Origin: a virus | Strand: one strand, 5' to 3' | IMG/VR virus record: IMGVR_UViG_3300042365_000353 | Span: 1 to 24,481 of that record | DNA length: 24,481 bases | Shown here: piece by piece, positions 19,570-24,481 of the stretch | Position numbering within the stretch: the first letter of the stretch is position 1 | Layout: each line of letters starts with the position of its first letter | Made by a program: the position numbers and the translations under genes | Notes under the pieces: generated by a model | Told to the model about the DNA's origin: nothing | The model's input: only the letters and a program-made list of their open reading frames with translations | Databases searched by the model: none

Positions 19570-22500
19570 TCAGCCGTCCGAGAAGCCGGTTTGCGGGCCT
19601 TCGTAGGCCAGCGCATCGCCCATTGCTCGGGCGTTTTTGTCCAGCGCCTTGACCAGCGCGGTTTCCAGCTCGCCCACGCGGGAGATCAGGCGTTCCAGCG
19701 TGCTCACCGTGGCATTGGTGCCGGCCGTGGTGGCATCGGTCAGCGCGCCCAGGCCTTCCATGCTGGTGCCGCCCAGGATCTCCTGCACCGCGCCCGTGGT
19801 GGGCGCCATGTTGGCCAGGGTGTTGAGGTTGGCCAGGGTGTTGCCCATTGGCGCCTGCACGTCGAGCATTCCACGTAGATCAGCGATGGCCGGCGCCATG
19901 TTCGCCAGGGTGTTGAGGTTGGCCAGGGTGTTGCCCATTGGCGCCTGCACGTCGAGCATTCCACGTAGATCAGCGATGGCCGGCGCCATGTTGGCCACCG
20001 TTTCCAGGCTTCCGCCATTCGCCTCCAGGAACCTGCCCACGGGCGCGAACGCGTCGGCCAGCGTCAGCAGTTGCGACAGCCGCTGGCGGCCTTGCTCGTT
20101 GCTGACATCGGTGCCTTCCACTAGGCGGCGGAAGTCGGCGCGGGTGAAGATTTCGGCATTGATGCCAAGGCTTGCCAGTTGTTCACGCACCTGGCGGGCC
20201 TGGATGCCGGCCAGCTCGGCTTCTTCGTAGTAGTTCTGGGCGAAGCTCTGCGTCTTGTTGGCGAAGGCTTCTATGCCGCCGGCAAGGTCAATCAGGTGCT
20301 GGCGCGCATCACCGCTCAGGTTTGCCACGCGAGAGAACACGCCGCCAAACTCGTTGACGATCAGTGCAAACCGCTGCAGGCCGGCGGCCATGTTTTCCAC
20401 AGCGGTCTGCACCTTGCTGTTGATTTCCTCAAGATAGCGGCCCACCGGGGCGAAGGCTTCGCCCAGCGTCAGCAGTTGCGACAAGCGCTGGCGGCCTTGC
20501 TCGTTGCTGACATCGGTGCCTTCCACTAGGCGGCGGAAGTCGGCGCGGGTGAAGATTTCGGCATTGATGCCAAGGCTTGCCAGTTGTTCACGCACCTGGC
20601 GGGCCTGGATGCCGGCCAGCTCGGCTTCTTCGTAGTAGTTCTGGGCGAAGCTCTGCGTCTTGTTGGCGAAGGCTTCTATGCCGCCGGCAAGGTCAATCAG
20701 GTGCTGGCGCGCATCACCGCTCAGGTTTGCCACGCGAGAGAACACGCCGCCAAACTCGTTGACGGTCAGTGCAAAGCGCTGCAGGCCGGCGGCCATGCTT
20801 TCCACGGCGGTCTGCACCTTGCTGTTGATTTCCTCAAGATAGCGGCCTACCGGGGCGAAGGCGTCGGCCAGCGTCAGCAGTTGCGACAAGCGCTGGCGGC
20901 CTTGCTCGTTGCTGACATCTGTGCCTTCGACAAGGCGCCGGAAGTCCGCTCGGCTGGAAACCTCCGTGTTGATGCCCATTCGGGCAAGCTGGTCCCGCAC
21001 TTGGCGGGCCTGGATGCCGGCCAGCTCGGCCTCCTCGTAGTAGTTCTGGGCGAAGCTCTGCGTCTTGGCCACAAACGCTTCCATGCCGCCCGCGAAGCCG
21101 AGCAGCTGCTCACGCGCATTCACGCTGAGGTTGGCCACGCGGCTGAAGACCCCGCCGAACTCGTTGATGGCCTCGCTGAACTTTTGCAGGCCGGCCAGGC
21201 GCTGCAGGGTGTCTGAGATGGCTTCACCGGCCCGCTGGAAGGGCGCAAGCTGGCCTTGGAAGGTGGTGGCCAGGTCTGCGGCGTAGCGGCCGAACAGGGC
21301 CTGGATCTCGGCCTGGTCTTTGGTGGCGTCGCCCGTGAGCTTGACCTTGAACTGCGTGGTCACGCTGCTGAGCGCGTCGCCCGGCAGCTTCAGGGCCTGC
21401 GCCCAGGCGCGGGTGCTGTCCAGCACGCCCATGGCGCCGGCGTTCAGGGCGGCGGATGTGTCGTCGCCCAGGGCGCTGAAGTTGGTGCCTGACTTGTTCG
21501 AGCGGAACCAGCCGCCCTTCTGGAACCAGTCTTGAAACTGCTGGCCCGTGGCCGCGCCGCCGCTGAGGGAGCCCTGGATGCCGCTGTCGCGCATCTCCTT
21601 GGCCTTCATGCCGAAGGCGCGGTTGACCAGGCCGCCCACCACGCCCGCGATGGGCCCGATGCCGGGGATGGCCGAGGCGATGCCGGCGATGGTGTTGACG
21701 GCGCCGCCGGCGCTGTAGCCGCCTGACAGGGCCTTGCTGATGCCGTAGCCCATGAAGCCGTTGCCCAGCATGCCCAGGCCCGAGCCCACCATGCTGCCCA
21801 GGCCCGTGGGGCCGGCGATCATGTTGCCGCCGATGTTCTGCACCGCGGAAAGGCCCAGGCTCTGCCCCAGGCCGCTGTTGACCAGGTTGAGGCCCAGCAT
21901 GTTGCCCAGCCCGCCATTGAGCAGGTTGGCGCCCGCGCTCAGCAGCGAGCCAAACCCGCCACCCGCACCCGCCGCGCCCGTGGCAGCAGACGCGGAGCCT
22001 GCAAACCCCATGGCACTGGTGAAGGCCCCGGCGATGGGGTTGACGATGGCCTGGATGACGGGCCGCAGCACCATGCTGCGAAACAGGCCCTTGATGTATT
22101 CCCAGGCCGACTTCCCGCCCTGCATCAGGGCGTCGGAGAGGGACTGGCCGATCTGGTCGGTGGTGCGGCGCCACTCGTCTTCAATCTTCCGGGTCTGCTC
22201 GATGCTGTCGCGCACGCTCTCGCGGCTGATGACGGATTCGCGGATCTTCTTGGCGTATTCGTCATAGGCATAGCTGCCCTTTTCCAGGCCGGCGCGCTCG
22301 AGCTCCAGCAGCGCGGCGCTCACTTCGCGCTCCACGTTGCTCATCTGCAGGGCCATGGTCTCGCGGTCGATGGCGTCCACGAGCTGCTGAGCCTTGGCCA
22401 GGTTGTCGTCAATGGCCTGCTCCGCGGCTTCATAGGCGGACACAGACTTCAGGCCCCGCGCGGCGGCCAGGTCCAGCTCGGCCTTGAGGCTGCGCTGCAG

Positions 22501-23688
22501 TTGCTCTTCCAGCTCGGTTTCGGCCTTTTCATAGGCCACCATGTTGGCCAGTTGGCGCTTGGCCTGGATGTCCAGCTCGGTCTGGCGGGCTTTGGAGGCC
22601 TGGAGGCCTGCATCCTCCGCAGCTTTGCGGCGGGCTTGCTCGCCGGCGATGTCGATGACGGACGGGGCCGGCACGGCGAAGGGCGGATTCACATCGTCGC
22701 CGCGGCCAGCGCCGGCGTTGCGGCGGCCCAGTGCTGCGTCCAGCGCGGTGCGGGCCTTGAGGGATTCGCCCTGCAGCTCGCGCAGCTTGTCGAGGGCGTC
22801 CTGCAGTTCCTTCTGCAGGGTGGATCGGTTGAAGCCGGTGACGTTGGGGTTGCTCAGGCGGCCTTCCAGCCTGCCGATTTCCTCAAGCGTGGCCTGGATG
22901 CGGGCGTCTTTGAACTGCGACGTCAGCAGCGTGAAGAAACCGGACAGCACGCCACCGTTGGCGCTGAAGCGCATCATGGTGGAGATGCTGTCGTTCAGCG
23001 CCGGCAGGAAGTCTGAAACCAGGGCGCGGGCGCTGCTCGTGATGTTGGTGCTCAACTGCGCCATCTGCTTGTTGAAGCGTTCAGCTTCGGCAGCCTGCGC
23101 CTTGGTGACGCTGGCGTTGATTTCGCCCGCCTCAGCCAAGTCATTCAGGAACGGCGCGGCCTCGCGCACGCTCTTGCCGAACAGCTCCTGCGTGATGCGC
23201 GCCTTGTTGGCGTCGTTCTCAAACCCGGCCAGGGCCACGGCGGTTTGGCGCAGGGCCTCTGCCGGGTCCAGCTGGCGCAGCTTGGCGGCGTTCAGGCCGA
23301 TGGCTTCGAGCGCGATGCTGGCGCCGTTCTTGCCGTCCGCCTCCTTGAGCTGGGCATTGAACTTGACCAGCATGCCGCCCACTTGGTCCAGCGTGGCGCC
23401 GTTGCGGCGGGCCACCTGGTCGAGCTTGCTGATTTCCTCGATGCTGGCGCCGGTGGCGTCGGCCAGGTCGTTCATGGCGTCGATGGCGTTGACGGTGCCG
23501 CGGATGAAGGCCGCGATGCCGCCCACGCTCAGGGCGCCGGCCAGGGTGGGGGCCAGGGTGGACAGGGCGTTGCGCACCGTGTCCACTTGGCCGCCAAGCT
23601 GGCCCATGCTGCCCACCACGCGCTGCAGGCCGCCCTGCACGGCCTCAGCGCCTTGCAGGCCGATCTTGATGCCGATTTCACTGGCCAT
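19570..23688 (-). CDS. Tail tape measure protein (1372 residues) with internal tandem repeats
   Basis: I choose ATG at 23688 (MASEIGIKIGLQGAEAVQGG), which shares a base with the previous stop (TGATG). The frame stays open to 23730, but that part is a shadow. The N-terminal third is helical and resembles phage tape measures (VDTVRNALSTLAPTLAGALS, AEEINASV-type coiled coil, KAQAAEAERFNKQMAQLSTN). A long Gly/Ala-rich hydrophobic zone lies in the middle (about residues 560-690), the usual membrane-interacting part. The C-terminal third carries three copies of a 135-residue repeat and two of a 30-residue repeat. The protein sets tail length and helps DNA entry. It follows the tail chaperones, as usual. 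Confidence 0.92.
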   Translation of the reverse strand: MASEIGIKIGLQGAEAVQGGLQRVVGSMGQLGGQVDTVRNALSTLAPTLAGALSVGGIAAFIRGTVNAIDAMNDLADATGASIEEISKLDQVARRNGATLDQVGGMLVKFNAQLKEADGKNGASIALEAIGLNAAKLRQLDPAEALRQTAVALAGFENDANKARITQELFGKSVREAAPFLNDLAEAGEINASVTKAQAAEAERFNKQMAQLSTNITSSARALVSDFLPALNDSISTMMRFSANGGVLSGFFTLLTSQFKDARIQATLEEIGRLEGRLSNPNVTGFNRSTLQKELQDALDKLRELQGESLKARTALDAALGRRNAGAGRGDDVNPPFAVPAPSVIDIAGEQARRKAAEDAGLQASKARQTELDIQAKRQLANMVAYEKAETELEEQLQRSLKAELDLAAARGLKSVSAYEAAEQAIDDNLAKAQQLVDAIDRETMALQMSNVEREVSAALLELERAGLEKGSYAYDEYAKKIRESVISRESVRDSIEQTRKIEDEWRRTTDQIGQSLSDALMQGGKSAWEYIKGLFRSMVLRPVIQAIVNPIAGAFTSAMGFAGSASAATGAAGAGGGFGSLLSAGANLLNGGLGNMLGLNLVNSGLGQSLGLSAVQNIGGNMIAGPTGLGSMVGSGLGMLGNGFMGYGISKALSGGYSAGGAVNTIAGIASAIPGIGPIAGVVGGLVNRAFGMKAKEMRDSGIQGSLSGGAATGQQFQDWFQKGGWFRSNKSGTNFSALGDDTSAALNAGAMGVLDSTRAWAQALKLPGDALSSVTTQFKVKLTGDATKDQAEIQALFGRYAADLATTFQGQLAPFQRAGEAISDTLQRLAGLQKFSEAINEFGGVFSRVANLSVNAREQLLGFAGGMEAFVAKTQSFAQNYYEEAELAGIQARQVRDQLARMGINTEVSSRADFRRLVEGTDVSNEQGRQRLSQLLTLADAFAPVGRYLEEINSKVQTAVESMAAGLQRFALTVNEFGGVFSRVANLSGDARQHLIDLAGGIEAFANKTQSFAQNYYEEAELAGIQARQVREQLASLGINAEIFTRADFRRLVEGTDVSNEQGRQRLSQLLTLGEAFAPVGRYLEEINSKVQTAVENMAAGLQRFALIVNEFGGVFSRVANLSGDARQHLIDLAGGIEAFANKTQSFAQNYYEEAELAGIQARQVREQLASLGINAEIFTRADFRRLVEGTDVSNEQGRQRLSQLLTLADAFAPVGRFLEANGGSLETVANMAPAIADLRGMLDVQAPMGNTLANLNTLANMAPAIADLRGMLDVQAPMGNTLANLNTLANMAPTTGAVQEILGGTSMEGLGALTDATTAGTNATVSTLERLISRVGELETALVKALDKNARAMGDALAYEGPQTGFSDG
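19803..19997 (-). repeat. 90-bp tandem repeat in the tape measure gene (two copies plus start of a third)
   Basis: A 90-bp unit begins with the same GCGCCATGTT at about 19803, 19893 and 19983. The first two copies differ by one base (GGCC against CGCC after GTT), and the third diverges after about 15 bases. Each encodes 30 residues (MAPAIADLRGMLDVQAPMGN then TLANLNTLAN). Near-identity at DNA level means a very recent duplication. Confidence 0.85.
20041..21170 (-). repeat. 405-bp tandem repeat in the tape measure gene (three copies)
   Basis: The units are about 20041-20445, 20446-20850 and 20851-21170 (the last incomplete). GCTGACATC recurs at 20101, 20506 and 20911, exactly 405 bases apart. 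The first two units are identical by eye over about 280 bases (20081-20359 against 20486-20764), while the third is clearly diverged. Each encodes 135 residues with VNEFGGVFSRVANLS, KTQSFAQNYYEEAELAGIQA and RADFRRLVEGTDVSNEQGRQ. The period keeps the reading frame. Confidence 0.9.
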
Positions 23689-24161
23689 CAGCGTGCGCTC
23701 CGTTCCTTGGCCTGGCGCTGGCGGCGCCACTCCGCAAGGGTTTCGTCCTCAAGGATCTGCAGCTCGGCCAGCACTTCGGGCACCCGGGGGCGCTGCACCA
23801 GTCGGCGCATGCGGATGAGGCTTTCGATGCCGGTGTAGTCCAGGCCTGTGGGGCCGTCGAAGCCCACGCGCCACTGTGTGCGGCACGCGGCGAAGACGCC
23901 CAGCACTTGTTCGTGCTCGGGCCAGAGGAAGAACAGCGGCTGACGGCGCGTTGACGCTTGATCCACGGCCACAAGGCCGAAGGCGGCCAGCGCCGCGGCG
24001 GTTTCGTCGTCAGCGTGGGCGGGGTTGTCGTCATCGGATGCAGGCGGCGCGTCGTCATCGTTTCTTCGGACCAGCTCACCACGGGCAAGCAGGCGCGCCG
24101 CCTCCCTCAGTTTTTTTCTTTGCCCTTGACGCCGCAGGCCTCGATGTAGGCTTTGAAGCAC
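23688..24161 (-). CDS. Tail assembly chaperone, frameshift-encoded C-terminal part (DUF1799-like)
   Basis: This frame carries LFFLWPEHEQVLGVFAACRT and QWRVGFDGPTGLDY (about residues 76-109), the signature of DUF1799, the second tail-assembly reading frame of many siphophages. Its own start would be a GTG at 24161 with no good binding site, 55 bases inside the upstream gene. It is more likely made as a -1 frameshift fusion from the A AAA AAC site at 24116-24110. The fusion would be about 252 residues (112 plus 140), equivalent to lambda gpGT, which recruits tail-tube subunits to the tape measure. Its stop shares a base with the tape measure ATG. Confidence 0.85.
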   Translation of the reverse strand: MLQSLHRGLRRQGQRKKLREAARLLARGELVRRNDDDAPPASDDDNPAHADDETAAALAAFGLVAVDQASTRRQPLFFLWPEHEQVLGVFAACRTQWRVGFDGPTGLDYTGIESLIRMRRLVQRPRVPEVLAELQILEDETLAEWRRQRQAKERSAR

Positions 24162-24445
24162 AGCCCGGACATGCCCACGATGTTGAGCAGCGCGGCCAGC
24201 GCCGTGGGGTGGAAGGCCAGCTCGGCGCCGGCGTCGTCTTGCACGCCGGTCCAGTCCTGCACCACGCCGGTGAGGAACTCGGGCACGGTGCGATCGTCGC
24301 TGTCCACCTCGGCCTTGAGCTGGTCAGCCGGCAGGCGCTTGCAGATGAGCGTGAAGCCGAAGGGCAGCATGCGGCCGCCCGTATCGGGCAGGCGGCCGGC
24401 CACGGGCACGGTGATGGTGTCGGAGATGACCAGGCGGAATGCCAT
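24107..24445 (-). CDS. Tail assembly chaperone, gpG-like (112 residues)
   Basis: The sequence begins MAFRLVISDTITVPVAGRLP and continues KRLPADQLKAEVDSDDRTVP then EFLTGVVQDWTGV (about residues 36-68), and FHPTALAALLNIVGMSGLCF then KAYIEACGVKGKEKN. The EFL--VV-DW-GV motif followed by a short helix is typical of gpG-type chaperones encoded before the tape measure. The last codons GAA AAA AAC TGA contain a slippery heptamer, so a minor fraction would read on into the DUF1799-like part. It starts 15 bases after the stop of the upstream gene. Confidence 0.87.
   Translation of the reverse strand: MAFRLVISDTITVPVAGRLPDTGGRMLPFGFTLICKRLPADQLKAEVDSDDRTVPEFLTGVVQDWTGVQDDAGAELAFHPTALAALLNIVGMSGLCFKAYIEACGVKGKEKN
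24110..24116 (-). promoter_or_regulatory. Programmed -1 ribosomal frameshift site A AAA AAC
   Basis: In the frame of the upstream chaperone the codons read GAA AAA AAC TGA, giving a classic X XXY YYZ heptamer directly before the stop. After a one-base backward slip the next codon is CTG, and the frame runs open as LREAARLLARGELV for 140 residues. A small stem, AGGCG-GCG-CGCCT, starts about 9 bases downstream on the message and could stimulate slippage. Confidence 0.8.
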
Positions 24446-24460
24446 GCGCGCGCCCCCGGT

Positions 24461-24481
24461 TTACAGGCACACGAGCCGCAG
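24461..24481 (-). CDS. 3' end of an upstream tail gene, probably tail tube protein (partial)
   Basis: The last six codons read LRLVCL, followed by TAA at 24463-24461. They lie just upstream of the tail chaperone gene, where siphophages usually encode the major tail (tube) protein. Only this fragment is in the window, so the identity is positional inference. Confidence 0.4.
   Translation of the reverse strand: MRLVCL

Noticed and set aside
23689-23730. Longer start for the tape measure
   Set aside because: The extra 14 residues lie in the preceding chaperone frame; ATG at 23688 shares a base with that gene's stop, as in the rest of the operon.
22541-23818. Plus-strand frame of 425 codons
   Set aside because: Antisense of the tape measure and chaperone genes, Ser/Arg/Ala-rich with no motif.

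Overview
This is a stretch of a temperate tailed phage (siphovirus-like) of a high-GC beta-proteobacterium, most likely Burkholderiales/Comamonadaceae. The assignment rests on family resemblance recognised by eye (a YdaS-type Cro, a NrS-1/VirE-type primase-helicase, a 3TM holin, a GH108 endolysin, a DUF1799 tail chaperone, HTPGPW and DUF551 early proteins) and on GC content near 70% by eye. No database search was run. No rRNA, complete tRNA, CRISPR array or insertion sequence was seen.

Layout. (a) 1-4527, minus strand: a Cro/YdaS-like protein, two small unknowns and an 802-residue primase-helicase, chained by stop/start overlaps. Then comes a gene-free block (1035-1314) packed with a 10-bp iteron, a candidate replication origin. 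After it are a 73-residue protein and a partial head-tail/minor tail protein running off the left edge. (b) 4528-4599: divergent promoter/operator region between Cro-like and repressor genes. (c) 4600-5493, plus strand: a repressor lacking a LexA-like peptidase domain and a membrane zinc-ribbon protein. (d) 5570-5737, minus strand: a very small membrane-protein frame split by one TGA. (e) 5818-13173, plus strand: a strong promoter feeding about 20 short early genes, most joined by 4-base ATGA/GTGA overlaps. They include a deoxynucleotide monophosphate kinase, an ASCH/PUA-like protein, an HNH protein, two HTPGPW and two DUF551 proteins, a protein ending in a beta-clamp-binding-like QLELF, and a small HTH protein that may be the excisionase. 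(f) 13185-14234, minus strand: tyrosine integrase, preceded by four copies of CGGTAGCACT in a region that may hold attP. (g) 14453-24481, minus strand: holin, endolysin, tail fibre and its accessory, two tail-tip proteins, a tape measure with fresh internal duplications, tail assembly chaperones with an A AAA AAC frameshift site, and the last codons of an upstream tail gene.

How it works together (inference). The repressor and Cro-like protein probably compete at CTAAAGTC boxes found at three promoters (Cro, repressor, early operon). Release would turn on replication leftward (primase-helicase acting at the iterons) and the early operon rightward. Integrase plus the HTH protein would handle integration and excision near 14.3 kb, and the tail and lysis genes are expressed late. 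Phage genes lie on both sides of the integrase, as in a virion or circular lambda map, so the DNA does not appear opened at an attachment site here.
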